From NCBI RefSeq assembly GCF_032340315.1, contig NZ_CP135436.1:186001-250000 (forward strand): a stretch of 64,000 nt of DNA, in the 5' to 3' direction. The notes beneath the pieces were generated by a model. The model ran no database searches. It had not been told where the DNA came from and saw nothing but the letters and a program-made list of their open reading frames with translations. This DNA comes from Streptococcus sp. DTU_2020_1001019_1_SI_AUS_MUR_006. GTDB lineage: Bacteria; Bacillota; Bacilli; Lactobacillales; Streptococcaceae. The position numbers and the translations under genes were made by a program. This document shows, piece by piece, positions 48,237 through 57,045 of this stretch; within the stretch, counting starts at the first letter, position 1; each line of letters starts with the position of its first letter.

Positions 48237-48480
48237 CAAAAAAGCCACCTGATTGGGTGACTTCATTAGGAGATTATGATGAAAAAAGTTTAGGATTTCA
48301 TTAAATAAAGATTACTCAATGAAAATCGAAATCAGACTAGGCAGAGCGACGCAAGCATAACTAAAGTTAGGTAAGTCGACTCTAACGAAGTATGGTGAGA
48401 TTTTCGAAGAGTATTAGGAGGTCTTTATTTAATAGCTAAATGATACAAGACAAGACTTAAAGTTAGCTTAAGATTTTGAA
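48237..48480 (-). repeat. SPRITE-like terminator repeat, copy 4, interrupted by a RUP
   Basis: AAAAAAGCCACCTGATTGGG, GTGACTT, TTAGGAGATTATGATG, then the repeat is split at TTAAATAAAG / TTAGGAGGTCTTTATTTAAT by the 101-bp RUP at 48313-48413. Its end runs into the 3' end of the RelE-like gene at 48468, which it should terminate. Confidence 0.7.
48313..48413. repeat. RUP element (repeat unit of pneumococcus)
   Basis: 101 bp starting TACTCAATGAAAATC and ending GATTTTCGAAGAGTA, the inverted ends of RUP, with TA at each side. RUP elements have been proposed to be moved by IS630-type transposases (established for pneumococcus as I recall). It is inserted in copy 4 of the SPRITE-like repeat. Confidence 0.85.
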
Positions 48481-48821
48481 CTTTTTTTATTATCTTTTTG
48501 TAGTAAGGTAACATAGTCACTCTTGGTATGAAATAAATGGGAGAGAAAAACAGTCTTTTGTGTCTGATCAATAAAGTAAAGCAAAACGTATTGATCTATA
48601 ATTTTTCCTCGTGTAGGAAACTTACTATTAATCTTTACACCGATTTTCTCATCTGCATCAAAACCAGCCTCAGGAAAGACTTCTAGACTTTTTAAGCCGT
48701 CTAAAATTTTTACTACAGTATTTTTCGCAGATTGAGGGGCTAAAAGTACCGTAGCTATATATTCGTGTATATTTTCGATAGCTTGTTCAACTTCTTTTGA
48801 AAGAATCACTTTATAAGCCAT
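48468..48821 (-). CDS. relE: RelE/ParE-superfamily toxin
   Basis: 117 residues. MAYKVILSKEVEQAIENIHEYI, RGKIIDQYVLLYFIDQTQKTVFLSHLFHTKSDY fit the RelE/ParE fold, with the late basic/His-rich segment expected at the active site. RelE members cut mRNA on the ribosome, ParE members poison gyrase; sequence alone leaves the choice open, and the AYKV...YIA...LLYFID pattern slightly favours a RelE-like label. It overlaps the antitoxin gene by 11 bases, the typical order antitoxin then toxin. The symbol is a family label only. Confidence 0.75.
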   Translation of the reverse strand: MAYKVILSKEVEQAIENIHEYIATVLLAPQSAKNTVVKILDGLKSLEVFPEAGFDADEKIGVKINSKFPTRGKIIDQYVLLYFIDQTQKTVFLSHLFHTKSDYVTLLQKDNKKSSKS

Positions 48822-49095
48822 AGCGTGCCCTCACATTGTCTAGGGAAGTTCCTTCACCTGCCTCATATTCTCTCAAGGCACGTTCAGATTGGGCTTGTAG
48901 TTCAGCAATTAACTGCTCTCTATGCAAATCTTCGGCCGTCTTAATAGGCAAATCTTGTTCTAGAACTATTTGCTCTACAAATAAAGAAATAGCATCTGTC
49001 ATTGTCATGCCCTTTTCCTTGATAATATTTCTAGCTTGCTCCATAGTAGCTTCATTTAGTTTGAAATTGTATTGTTTCGATACGCTTATAGCCAT
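48811..49095 (-). CDS. relB: RelB/DinJ-family antitoxin
   Basis: 94 residues. The N-terminus (KQYNFKLNEATMEQARNIIKEKGMTMTDAISLFVEQIV) is a ribbon-helix-helix DNA-binding domain of the RelB/DinJ type; the acidic C-terminal part (ALREYEAGEGTSLDNVRARYG) should wrap the toxin. It should repress its own promoter. Repeated ATATAGAT motifs at 49104-49146, just upstream, are the likely operator. Confidence 0.82.
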   Translation of the reverse strand: MAISVSKQYNFKLNEATMEQARNIIKEKGMTMTDAISLFVEQIVLEQDLPIKTAEDLHREQLIAELQAQSERALREYEAGEGTSLDNVRARYGL

Positions 49096-49103
49096 GATAT
49101 ATC

Positions 49104-49146
49104 TCCAATCTATACGATATAGATTGATTATATACTAGATATAGAT
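49104..49146 (-). promoter_or_regulatory. Likely operator/promoter of the RelBE-type pair
   Basis: The region holds CGATATAGATTG and TAGATATAGATT, i.e. repeated ATATAGAT around a near-palindrome TCTATACGATATAGA, directly upstream of the antitoxin start. Such short repeats are usual targets for ribbon-helix-helix autoregulators. No experiment supports it. Confidence 0.5.
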
Positions 49147-49150
49147 TTTC

Positions 49151-49483
49151 ATCAAGAAAAGTATTTTTCTCATAGCCTTACCTCCTCGCTAGATAGTATA
49201 TTTTTACACGAGATTTCCTCGACAATCTTCTTTTTGAAAAATTTAATTCTTTCATATTTCGATACCTTTTGATAAAACCACGATAGATCAGATACTTTTT
49301 ATCAGGATCTCAAGTAGGTCATTAAAAAGTTTAATAACACCAATTTTAAAGGCATCAAGTTTCTAAACAATAGAAGATTCGGCGATCTTTGTATTATATG
49401 GATATCCGCGTTATCCTTGACACGAACTTTTACTTTTGTTCAAAACAACGAATACCAATGAAATATCGCTGAAAGTCACATAA
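49151..49483. other. Intergenic region without recognised content
   Basis: About 330 bp, AT-rich, no open frame with a ribosome site, no repeat that I recognise. It could be remnant DNA of an earlier gene. Confidence 0.4.
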
Positions 49484-49625
49484 CAAAAAAAGCCACCAAA
49501 TTGGGTGACTTTATTAGGAGATTATGATGAAAAAAAGTTTTAGGATTTCTATTAAATAAAGTTAGGAGGTCTTTATTAATAACTAAATGATACAGGATAA
49601 GACTTAAAGTTAGCTTAAGTGAAAA
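49484..49625 (-). repeat. SPRITE-like terminator repeat, copy 5
   Basis: AAAAAAAGCCACCAAATTGG, GTGACTT, TTAGGAGATTATGATG, a frame MMKKSFRISIK, then AAAGTTAGGAGGTCTTTATT and GTTAGCTTAAG. It lies directly past the stop of the GNAT gene on the minus strand and should terminate it. Confidence 0.65.
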
Positions 49626-49628
49626 AAA

Positions 49629-50051
49629 TTATTTTAAATTTTCTCGGTCCACCAAAATCATGCCCGTACACTGGAAACTAGATAAGGTTTCAAACCCCAG
49701 AGAACGATAAAATCCCAAGTTTTTTTCTGTTTGTTCTGTCGCTAGTTGGATTTGGTAGGTATCCTTATAATCGGATAAAGCCTGCTTCATCAAGGTGCTG
49801 CCAATTCCTTGACGCTGATAGGTAGGCAAGACGATCAAATCCTGGACAAAAACCGAAGAAAAACCGTCTCCAATCAAGCGAACTAGACCAACGACTTCCT
49901 CACCATCACGGGCAAGATAAGTCGCTAGCGAATGAGACAAAGCCTGGGACAACATTTGGGGCTGATTGGTATAATTTGTCCAACCAACTGCCTGGTAGAG
50001 ATGCAAAACGTAATCAAGTGAAACAGATGTTTCTTTTGTTATCTTAATCAT
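49629..50051 (-). CDS. GNAT-family N-acetyltransferase
   Basis: 140 residues from the ATG at 50051, chosen because AGAAAGG lies 6 bases upstream; the open frame runs back to 50069. The acetyl-CoA motif is clear: VFVQDLIVLPTYQRQGIGSTLMKQAL with Q/R-x-x-G-x-G/S. The C-terminal NLGFYRSLGFET is also typical. A small GNAT of unknown substrate. It follows the other GNAT gene closely (12 bases) and is likely cotranscribed with it. Confidence 0.88.
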   Translation of the reverse strand: MIKITKETSVSLDYVLHLYQAVGWTNYTNQPQMLSQALSHSLATYLARDGEEVVGLVRLIGDGFSSVFVQDLIVLPTYQRQGIGSTLMKQALSDYKDTYQIQLATEQTEKNLGFYRSLGFETLSSFQCTGMILVDRENLK

Positions 50052-50062
50052 AGCAAACCTTT

Positions 50063-50755
50063 CTAACATTCTCTAAGGGATTTCAACTGTTGCCCATTTT
50101 CATCAAAATTTTCCGAACGCAACCACGATTCAAAACGAGCTTTGACCTTTGGCCAGTCCTTATCAATCATAGACATCCAGTCCGTATCCCTAGTACGCCC
50201 TTTATAAATAACAGCTTGACGGAAAGTGCCTTCGTAGACAAAGCCCAAACGTTCTGCTGCTTTTCTAGAAGGTAGATTTAGTGCATCACATTTCCACTCA
50301 TAACGGCGATAGTTGAGCTCTTCAAAAACATAACGAGCAAGCAAATAGTGGGCTTCTGTTCCCATCCTGGTCTGTTTGAGAGCAGGAGAAAAGGTCACCG
50401 CGCCAACTTCAATGGTGCGATTGACTTGGTCAATACGCATGAGAGAAAAAGTCCCCAGCGCCTTTTCAGTCACTTTATCGATAATCGCATAATAGAAGCG
50501 ATCCTTGCGCTCAATCATCTGCTTTAAAGCAACGATTAATTCTTCAAGATTTTCTACTGGTGGTTGAAAGAGATAGGTCCACATATCACGAGGACTATCT
50601 GGACCATAAACAGCCAGCAAATCCTCCGCATGCTTTTCCACTGACAGAGCTTCGATAATCGTATACTGTCCCTCTATCCGTACAAGCGATGGTAAAACTC
50701 CAGGTGTATCGTCTACAGGTTCACCAATCATCTGACCATATTCATTTACTGGCAT
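50063..50755 (-). CDS. GNAT-family N-acetyltransferase, RimJ/RimL-like
   Basis: 230 residues. The sequence MWTYLFQPPVENLEELIVALKQMI and EVGAVTFSPALKQTRMGTEAHYLLARYVFEELNYRRYEWKCDALNLPSRKAAERLGFVYEGTF are typical for the large RimJ/RimL-type GNAT proteins that modify N-termini or small molecules. Substrate unknown. The start has AAGGAGAAAG just upstream. It is the first gene of a two-gene GNAT unit. Confidence 0.86.
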   Translation of the reverse strand: MPVNEYGQMIGEPVDDTPGVLPSLVRIEGQYTIIEALSVEKHAEDLLAVYGPDSPRDMWTYLFQPPVENLEELIVALKQMIERKDRFYYAIIDKVTEKALGTFSLMRIDQVNRTIEVGAVTFSPALKQTRMGTEAHYLLARYVFEELNYRRYEWKCDALNLPSRKAAERLGFVYEGTFRQAVIYKGRTRDTDWMSMIDKDWPKVKARFESWLRSENFDENGQQLKSLREC

Positions 50756-50825
50756 ATCTTTCTCCTTGTCTTACTCTTATAAGTTTAAAGATGTGAATAG
50801 TATATCACATCTCACAGGTAATCTA

Positions 50826-50853
50826 CAAAAAATCCTCCAGATTATGGAGGATT
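50826..50853 (-). terminator. Rho-independent terminator of yjdF
   Basis: ATCCTCCA, a five-base loop and TGGAGGAT followed by TTTTTT on the minus strand, 25 bases beyond the yjdF stop. Confidence 0.85.
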
Positions 50854-50876
50854 GATCAAATATGGGAACGAGTGAG

Positions 50877-51290
50877 TTAATGCCCCTTGTGCTTCTCTCT
50901 ACGTTTTTGCTGTTTGCGTTCGAATTTCTCTTGTTTGAGCAATTGTTTTTGGACACTAGATTGATGTTTTGAAATCTTTTTCCTTTCCTCATACTGCAAC
51001 TGCAATAGTTCTTTCGACGTGGAAGAAACTTTTTGATTTACTTGTTTCCTCACCATTCGTTGTAATCGTTTAGGATTCTTGATTTTTACATGTTGCTTAA
51101 TTGTAGTTTCTGGACTAAAAGATAATTGAGTAAACTGAGTCTGTAAAATCTCTAGAATTTCATCATCTTTTGGCTCCTGACCAAATGTCACACGACAAAC
51201 TTGATAAGTTTCTCGATACACTTGTTCAAACAAACCATGCCAAAATCCATCTTCAAAATAAACTGTCAATCCAATTGAAATTGTTTCCAC
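50877..51290 (-). CDS. yjdF: YjdF-family protein (DUF2992)
   Basis: 137 residues starting at a GTG (51290) after AGGAGG with 7-base spacing. The N-terminal half (ISIGLTVYFEDGFWHGLFE, VTFGQEPKDDEILEIL) is the conserved YjdF part; the C-terminal half is basic and highly charged (RKKISKHQSS..., ending KREKHKGH-like), probably helical. Function is unknown. In Firmicutes yjdF genes are preceded by a riboswitch that binds azaaromatic compounds, and the leader here has the features of it (51291-51400). Confidence 0.85.
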   Translation of the reverse strand: METISIGLTVYFEDGFWHGLFEQVYRETYQVCRVTFGQEPKDDEILEILQTQFTQLSFSPETTIKQHVKIKNPKRLQRMVRKQVNQKVSSTSKELLQLQYEERKKISKHQSSVQKQLLKQEKFERKQQKRREKHKGH

Positions 51291-51400
51291 GACAGCACCT
51301 CCTTAAATCTATCCCTAAGAATGGACTACCAAGGAGGAAGGTTACTGATAGGCTTGCCTACGTCTGGACTACCAACCAGAACTGTGTTTTTATCTTAGTT
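51291..51400 (-). ncRNA. Probable yjdF-motif riboswitch (azaaromatic-binding)
   Basis: The 110-nt leader of yjdF starts about 7 bases past an extended -10 (TGCTATAAT, 51415-51407). It has two GGTAGTCCA elements (in GTTGGTAGTCCAGACG and CTTGGTAGTCCATTC), paired arms around them and ends at AGGAGG, so it may gate translation. The identification rests on gene context plus my memory of the motif, not on a covariance search. Confidence 0.65.
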
Positions 51401-51406
51401 GGGACT

Positions 51407-51415
51407 ATTATAGCA
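51407..51415 (-). promoter_or_regulatory. Extended -10 promoter of the yjdF leader
   Basis: Minus strand TGC-TATAAT with no good -35, as often in pneumococcal-type promoters. Confidence 0.6.
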
Positions 51416-51431
51416 TATTTATAATCTTATG

Positions 51432-52664
51432 TTATTGCTTCTTCAAATACCTATCAAAAAAATGAATCGTAGCCAACCAAGAATCCTTACTCTCTTTCAT
51501 CAATAAACGCCAATCTTTTCGATAACGGTGATTTGGTTGATAAGCCACTGTCAACATGTGACCTGTTTCATGATATTTTTTAAATGTAATGTGGTGTCCT
51601 TTATAATCTGAGACAATATCATCAATTGCTGACGAGGCATCCCATATTTCATCAACAGTACTTCCGAGCAATAAGATTGGTGAATGCATTTGACCAATAT
51701 CTATCTTAGCAGTACGATCTTTAGGGAAGCTTTTTCTAAAAAGTTTGCTGAATAGATAATCTCTAAGTCGAAACTTTTGATAGGGAAGTTCTCTTTGCAA
51801 ATACGTCCAAGAAGAAGTATGGGAGTTCCATTTCCCTTTTATCCCTTCATACACCACATCAGAGGGTGAATTTAGTACCAAACATTGAACGTCATTAAAA
51901 ATGCTCTCCTCAGCTAAAACTAACTCTGCTCCCTTAGACCGTCCATAGATTCCAATTCTTTCACTATCTACTTGATGATGCTGACGTAGATAATCCTTTG
52001 CTTCCACAAGGCACTCTAAAGGAATACGTTCCAAATGTTTTGGCAACCCCTCTAAACCAAAGTAGGCAACTGCTAGGCAAATATAACCTCTAGAAGATAG
52101 AAGCTGAGCTATATTCTGTGCCTTTTCAATCCTTCCTTCACTACCGCTCACAATAATCAATGCTGGTGCTTTTATTGCCTTTTTATCATAAAAGAGTCTC
52201 CCTTGAAAATGTTGCCCGTAAATATCTTGATGGCTAATTTGCGAACTCATGTAATGTCTTGTGAAAGTTCTCTCTGCAATGACAGTACTTCCTTGCATAA
52301 TTTTGACTTCCACAAAAAAATGATCTAATAAGGGAATTTTAGAAAGAGAGTTTGACAGTTTCTTTTTCTTATTGGTCAAGGGCTTGGCATTAAAGAATAA
52401 CCCCTTTGTTGCAATATCTTCATCAGAGCCAGAACAAGATGGAGTTTGTGAAATATCAATAATACCATTCTTATCTGATACAAAAGTCGCTGTTGATTTC
52501 CATAAGACATCATGAGCTAATAGCATGGGAGCATTGATACAATAATAATCGGATAGAAACATTTCGACTCGATAGGTTTCTCTTGGTTTTAAGCCATCGA
52601 TGAAAATATTAAAAGATTCGTCTGCTAAATCAGACTCTGAAATCAGTTCAATTTTTATATTCAT
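51432..52664 (-). CDS. Acyl-CoA thioester hydrolase/BAAT-like alpha/beta hydrolase
   Basis: 410 residues. The N-terminal about 130 residues are a beta-rich domain of the thioester hydrolase/BAAT N-terminal type; the rest is an alpha/beta hydrolase with nucleophile elbow IGIYGRSKGAELVLA, then LGSTVDEIWD and the late YHETGHML that would supply Asp and His. BAAT members hydrolyse acyl-CoA or pass the acyl group to amines; the bacterial role is unknown. It has its own palindromic operator (52677-52695), the same as the MarR gene upstream, so it is the probable target of that regulator. Confidence 0.8.
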   Translation of the reverse strand: MNIKIELISESDLADESFNIFIDGLKPRETYRVEMFLSDYYCINAPMLLAHDVLWKSTATFVSDKNGIIDISQTPSCSGSDEDIATKGLFFNAKPLTNKKKKLSNSLSKIPLLDHFFVEVKIMQGSTVIAERTFTRHYMSSQISHQDIYGQHFQGRLFYDKKAIKAPALIIVSGSEGRIEKAQNIAQLLSSRGYICLAVAYFGLEGLPKHLERIPLECLVEAKDYLRQHHQVDSERIGIYGRSKGAELVLAEESIFNDVQCLVLNSPSDVVYEGIKGKWNSHTSSWTYLQRELPYQKFRLRDYLFSKLFRKSFPKDRTAKIDIGQMHSPILLLGSTVDEIWDASSAIDDIVSDYKGHHITFKKYHETGHMLTVAYQPNHRYRKDWRLLMKESKDSWLATIHFFDRYLKKQ

Positions 52665-52676
52665 ATCTTCCTCTTT

Positions 52677-52695
52677 TTGTTAATATGATTAACAA
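52677..52695. promoter_or_regulatory. MarR-type operator upstream of the BAAT-like gene
   Basis: TTGTTAAT-ATG-ATTAACAA, a perfect 8+8 palindrome with a 3-base centre, just upstream of the BAAT-like start codon. The same half-sites occur upstream of marR. Confidence 0.75.
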
Positions 52696-52700
52696 TATAG

Positions 52701-52734
52701 TTTTAAAATTACCGTGATTTTTACCACGGTAATT
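52701..52734 (-). terminator. Terminator overlapping the marR stop
   Basis: AATTACCGTG and CACGGTAATT form a stem with a short T-run on the minus strand. It overlaps the last codons of marR and separates it from the BAAT-like gene. Confidence 0.6.
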
Positions 52735-53176
52735 CTCGCCATACCTTTTCAACATCATCCATCAATTTCACAACTGTTTGAAGCTCCTCCTCGCTATAGT
52801 TGTTTAAAACTGAAAAGACCGATTCTTCAATATATGCTTGTTGCTCCTTATGGATTTTAAAAACTTCGATACCTTTTTCAGATAATCTCAAATATTTATT
52901 TTTCCCATTATTCGGAGCAAAATCAAAAACAACTAAATTTTTTTGAATTAATCTCCTAACACTTTGAGTTATTGCACTTCTCGAAACTTTTAATAATTCA
53001 GATAATTTCACTAGATTTAAGGGCTGATTTTTCCCAATCACAACAATCAAATGTACCTCATTCAACGTAATGGATTTGTCAATACTAATTTTATGTTGTG
53101 TTTTTTTTAACTGTTCAAACGCTAAAATAAATCTATTGAAACGATTATTAAATGTAATAAATTCTTTTTTATCCAT
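52721..53176 (-). CDS. MarR-family transcriptional regulator
   Basis: 151 residues. The winged-helix region reads LNEVHLIVVIGKNQPLNLVKLSELLKVSRSAITQSVRRLIQKNLVVFDFAPNNGKNKYLRLSEKG, the standard MarR layout with wing. It is a dimer that should bind the palindromes TTTGTTAAT-N3-ATTAACAAA found upstream of itself (53190-53210) and of the BAAT-like gene (52677-52695), i.e. autoregulation plus control of one neighbour. The inducer is unknown. Confidence 0.88.
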   Translation of the reverse strand: MDKKEFITFNNRFNRFILAFEQLKKTQHKISIDKSITLNEVHLIVVIGKNQPLNLVKLSELLKVSRSAITQSVRRLIQKNLVVFDFAPNNGKNKYLRLSEKGIEVFKIHKEQQAYIEESVFSVLNNYSEEELQTVVKLMDDVEKVWRELPW

Positions 53177-53189
53177 AATCTCTCTTTTC

Positions 53190-53210
53190 TTTGTTAATTA
53201 TATTAACAAA
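53190..53210. promoter_or_regulatory. MarR-type operator upstream of marR
   Basis: TTTGTTAAT-TAT-ATTAACAAA, a perfect 9+9 palindrome with a 3-base centre, 14 bases before the marR ATG. It contains all bases of the operator at 52677-52695 except the centre. Confidence 0.8.
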
Positions 53211-53229
53211 ATAGAAACTTCTTGTCAAA

Positions 53230-53261
53230 TAAAAATCCTCCAGATTCTACTCTGAAGGATT
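53230..53261 (-). terminator. Rho-independent terminator of leuS
   Basis: AATCCTTCAGA, a short loop and TCTGGAGGATT followed by TTTTATTT on the minus strand, right after the leuS stop. Confidence 0.85.
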
Positions 53262-53266
53262 CATTT

Positions 53267-55768
53267 TTATTTCACAACAATATTCACAAGCTTGTTAGGG
53301 ACACTAATCACCTTCACAATTTCTTTGCCATCGATCTCTGCCTTAACTTTTTCGTTAGCCAGAGCCACTTCTTGCAATTCTTCACGTGAAAGGTCCTTCG
53401 CAACCATCAATTTAGCACGGACTTTACCTTTGATTTGAACGACGATTTCGACTTCGTCTTCAACCAATTTGCTTTCGTCCCATGTTGGCCAAGCCACGTA
53501 AGAGATAGACTCACCTGTTGCTGCGACTGTTTGCCAAAGTTCTTCTGCCAAGTGAGGCGCAAATGGGGCGATCAATTGGATAAAGCCTTTGGCGTAATCC
53601 ACATAGAGTTTGTCTTCCTTATTAGCCGCATTGACAAAGACCATGAGTTGGGCAATGGCTGTGTTGAATTTCATAGACTCGATTTGCTCTGTAACAGATT
53701 TAACGGTTTCGTTGTAAACCTTGTCAAGAGCGCCATTGTTTTCCGCAACGATTTCTTTACTTGTAATCAAACGGTAAACACGGTCAAGGAATTTACGGCT
53801 TCCTTCCAGACCTTCTTCTGACCAAGCGATGGAAGCATCAAGTGGCCCCATGAACATTTCATAGACGCGAAGGGTATCCGCACCGTATTGTTCCACCACA
53901 TCATCTGGGTTGACAACGTTCTTGAGGGATTTAGACATCTTGGCTGGTGCTTGCTCCAACTCTTCCCCTGTTTCCACATGGAAGAAGGAACCGTCACGTT
54001 TTTCAACCTTGTCAGTTGCCACAAGTGCGCCACGGTGGTCACGGTAGCTTGTTCCCAAGATCATTCCTTGGTTAAAGAGTTTTTGGAAAGGTTCTTTGGT
54101 TGGAACAACACCGATATCATAGAGGAATTTGTGCCAGAAACGAGCGTAAAGCAAGTGGAGAACAGCGTGTTCTGCACCACCCACGTAGATATCTACTGGC
54201 AACCATTGTTTGAGAAGGTCCTCATCGGCTAATTTCTCAGTGTTGTGTGGATCGATATAGCGAAGGTAGTACCAGCTTGAACCTGCCCATTGTGGCATGG
54301 TGTTGGTTTCACGACGACCTTTGACACCATCTTCACGAGTCACTTCAAGCCAGTCTGTCAAGTTCGCCAATGGACTTTCCCCAGTACCTGAAGGGCGAAT
54401 GTCCTTGGTTACTGGCAAGACAAGTGGGAGTTCACTTTCTGGAACAGCTGTTGAAGTTCCATCTTCCCAATGAATGATTGGGATTGGTTCACCCCAGTAA
54501 CGTTGACGGCTAAAGAGCCAGTCGCGGAGACGGTAGGTAACCTTTTCTTGACCACAGCCTTTTTCTTCCAACCAAGCCACAATTTTAGAAATAGCGTCTT
54601 CTTTGTTCAATCCATCTAAGAAGTCAGAATTAACATGAAGTCCATCTTCTGTGTAGGCAGCTTCTTCAACGTTTCCACCTTCCAAGACTTCTACAATTGG
54701 AAGTCCAAACTGTTTAGCAAATTCCCAGTCACGTTGGTCGTGGGCAGGTACGGCCATAACGGCACCTGTACCGTAGCTAGCAAGGACATAGTCGGCAATC
54801 CAGATTGGAATTTCTTTACCGTTAACAGGGTTGATAGCATAAGCTCCAGTCCAAACACCTGTTTTTTCCTTGGCAAGGTCTGTACGAGCCAAGTCTGATT
54901 TAAGGCTGGCTTGGTGTTTGTAGTCCGCTACAGCCTCAGCTTGTTCGGGACTTGTGATAGCGTCTACCAAGTCATGCTCAGGCGCCAAAACAGTGAAAGT
55001 AGCACCGAAAAGGGTGTCAGGACGAGTGGTAAAGACGGTGAATTCCTTGTCTGTTCCTTTTACTTTGAAAGTGACATTGGCACCAGTTGATTTACCAATC
55101 CAGTTGCGTTGCATGTCCTTGATAGACTCTGGCCAGTCAAGGTCATCCAAGTCATTGAGCAAGCGCTCAGCATAGGCAGTGATTTTAAGCATCCATTGAC
55201 GCATCGGTTTGCGGACAACAGGATAGCCACCACGCTCAGAAGTTCCATCAGGAAGAACTTCTTCGTTTGCGATAGCTGTTCCCAATTCCTCAACCCAGTT
55301 TACTGGCACTTCAGCTTCATAAGCCAAGCCTTTTTCGTAAAGCTTAGTGAAAATCCATTGCGTCCACTTGTAGTAGTTCGGATCTGTAGTATTGACTTCA
55401 CGGTCCCAGTCGTAAGAGAATCCAAGCGCATTGATTTGGCGTTTGAAGTTGGCAATGTTTTCTGCTGTGAATTCCGCTGGGTCATTACCTGTATCCATAG
55501 CGTATTGCTCTGCAGGCAAACCAAAAGCATCCCACCCCATTGGGTGAAGGACATTGTAGCCTTGGGCACGTTTGAAACGACTGAGGATATCCGTTGCTGT
55601 GTAACCTTCTGGGTGTCCTACGTGCAGACCCGCTCCAGATGGGTAAGGGAACATGTCAAGCGCATAAAACTTAGGTTTTGAAGCGTCTGTTCCTGTCTTA
55701 AAAGTGTGATTGTCAGCCCAGTATTTTTGCCACTTAGGCTCGATTTCTTTATGATTGTAAAAACTCAT
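53267..55768 (-). CDS. leuS: Leucyl-tRNA synthetase
   Basis: 833 residues, full length class I synthetase that charges tRNA-Leu. HIGH-type motif in [18 protein letters not shown], the editing domain ([12 protein letters not shown] and [12 protein letters not shown]), [11 protein letters not shown], and the KMSKS signature in [14 protein letters not shown] are all present. It has a short leader (about 35 nt) from an extended -10 at 55798-55806, so no T-box is possible. It is followed by its own terminator and then the unrelated MarR unit. Confidence 0.98.
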   Translation of the reverse strand: MSFYNHKEIEPKWQKYWADNHTFKTGTDASKPKFYALDMFPYPSGAGLHVGHPEGYTATDILSRFKRAQGYNVLHPMGWDAFGLPAEQYAMDTGNDPAEFTAENIANFKRQINALGFSYDWDREVNTTDPNYYKWTQWIFTKLYEKGLAYEAEVPVNWVEELGTAIANEEVLPDGTSERGGYPVVRKPMRQWMLKITAYAERLLNDLDDLDWPESIKDMQRNWIGKSTGANVTFKVKGTDKEFTVFTTRPDTLFGATFTVLAPEHDLVDAITSPEQAEAVADYKHQASLKSDLARTDLAKEKTGVWTGAYAINPVNGKEIPIWIADYVLASYGTGAVMAVPAHDQRDWEFAKQFGLPIVEVLEGGNVEEAAYTEDGLHVNSDFLDGLNKEDAISKIVAWLEEKGCGQEKVTYRLRDWLFSRQRYWGEPIPIIHWEDGTSTAVPESELPLVLPVTKDIRPSGTGESPLANLTDWLEVTREDGVKGRRETNTMPQWAGSSWYYLRYIDPHNTEKLADEDLLKQWLPVDIYVGGAEHAVLHLLYARFWHKFLYDIGVVPTKEPFQKLFNQGMILGTSYRDHRGALVATDKVEKRDGSFFHVETGEELEQAPAKMSKSLKNVVNPDDVVEQYGADTLRVYEMFMGPLDASIAWSEEGLEGSRKFLDRVYRLITSKEIVAENNGALDKVYNETVKSVTEQIESMKFNTAIAQLMVFVNAANKEDKLYVDYAKGFIQLIAPFAPHLAEELWQTVAATGESISYVAWPTWDESKLVEDEVEIVVQIKGKVRAKLMVAKDLSREELQEVALANEKVKAEIDGKEIVKVISVPNKLVNIVVK

Positions 55769-55797
55769 GCTGTCTCTCCAATTTTCGTGATGCTCCT

Positions 55798-55806
55798 ATT
55801 ATACCA
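55798..55806 (-). promoter_or_regulatory. Promoter of leuS (extended -10)
   Basis: TGG-TATAAT on the minus strand 30 bases before the leuS ATG. Confidence 0.65.
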
Positions 55807-55966
55807 TTTTTAGGGGGAATATTGCTCCTCTTTTCGTGTTTTTTATCGTTTCTCCCTTTTAAAACTAGACTATTTTACAAATAAATTCTAAAAATTCTCT
55901 AATATATATAATTTATCATTCAATTAATTCTTCATAAATAATATAGATGCAAGATAGGGCTTTTTA

Positions 55967-55975
55967 TGGTAGAAT
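55967..55975 (+). promoter_or_regulatory. Promoter of gpsA (extended -10)
   Basis: TGG-TAGAAT at 55967-55975, 33 bases before the gpsA ATG; no clear -35. Divergent from leuS. Confidence 0.55.
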
Positions 55976-56007
55976 ATAGGAAAGTGCTTTCTCAGAAGGA
56001 GGGAAAT

Positions 56008-57024
56008 ATGGACAAACAAACCATCGCTGTTTTAGGGCCTGGTTCTTGGGGTACTGCGCTGTCACAAGTTCTAAATGACAACGGACACCAAGTGCGTATC
56101 TGGGGAAATATTCCTGATCAAATTGATGAAATTAATACACAACATACTAACAAACGCTATTTTAAGGATACTGTATTAGACGAAAAAATTGTTGCCTATC
56201 ATGATTTGGCAGAAACCTTGAAGGGGGTTGATGCCGTCTTATTTGTGGTACCAACCAAGGTGACCAGATTGGTAGCTCAACAAGTGGCTGCTGTTTTGGA
56301 TCATAAAGTGGTGGTCATGCATGCTTCAAAAGGCCTCGAACCAAATAGTCACAAACGTCTTTCAACCATTCTTGAAGAAGAAATCCCTGAAGAACTTAGA
56401 AGCGAGATCGTCGTCGTATCTGGTCCTAGCCATGCCGAAGAAACAATTGTACGCGACATTACCTTGATTACGGCTGCTTCTAAAGATTTACAGACTGCTC
56501 AATATGTTCAAAAACTCTTTAGCAACCACTACTTCCGCCTTTATACCAATACGGATGTGATCGGAGTGGAAACAGCTGGTGCTCTTAAAAATATCATCGC
56601 TGTTGGTGCAGGTGCCCTGCATGGACTTGGATTTGGGGATAATGCAAAGGCTGCTATTATCACGCGCGGGCTGGCAGAAATTACCCGTCTGGGGGTTAAA
56701 CTTGGAGCAAATCCATTAACTTACAGTGGACTTTCTGGGGTTGGAGATTTAATCGTTACCGGAACTTCTGTCCACTCACGTAACTGGCGTGCAGGAGATG
56801 CTCTTGGGCGTGGCGAAGCCTTGGCAGATATCGAAGCAAATATGGGAATGGTCATTGAAGGTATTTCAACAACCAAAGCTGCTTACGAATTGGCGCAAGA
56901 ACTCGGAGTTTATATGCCTATTACTCAAGCCATCTACCAAGTTATTTATGAAAATGTTAATATTAAGGATGCCGTTTCTGAACTCATGAGCAATGAGTTC
57001 AAGGCAGAGAACGAGTGGTCTTAG
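56008..57024 (+). CDS. gpsA: Glycerol-3-phosphate dehydrogenase [NAD(P)+]
   Basis: 338 residues from the ATG at 56008, chosen over an upstream in-frame start because AAGGAGGG precedes it. The enzyme reduces dihydroxyacetone phosphate to glycerol-3-phosphate for phospholipid and teichoic acid synthesis. The Rossmann motif [13 protein letters not shown], the catalytic region [17 protein letters not shown] (Lys) and [15 protein letters not shown] are present. It is followed by galU after 21 bases, the same pair as in pneumococcus. Confidence 0.97.
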   Translation: MDKQTIAVLGPGSWGTALSQVLNDNGHQVRIWGNIPDQIDEINTQHTNKRYFKDTVLDEKIVAYHDLAETLKGVDAVLFVVPTKVTRLVAQQVAAVLDHKVVVMHASKGLEPNSHKRLSTILEEEIPEELRSEIVVVSGPSHAEETIVRDITLITAASKDLQTAQYVQKLFSNHYFRLYTNTDVIGVETAGALKNIIAVGAGALHGLGFGDNAKAAIITRGLAEITRLGVKLGANPLTYSGLSGVGDLIVTGTSVHSRNWRAGDALGRGEALADIEANMGMVIEGISTTKAAYELAQELGVYMPITQAIYQVIYENVNIKDAVSELMSNEFKAENEWS

Positions 57025-57045
57025 TCACCGTTAGAAAGGAAGCTC

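Noticed and set aside
53435..55681. Plus-strand frames opposite leuS
   Set aside because: Shadows of a strongly conserved gene, no start signals or family resemblance.
55769..55965. T-box leader for leuS
   Set aside because: The promoter at 55798 leaves only about 35 nt of leader, too short for a T-box.
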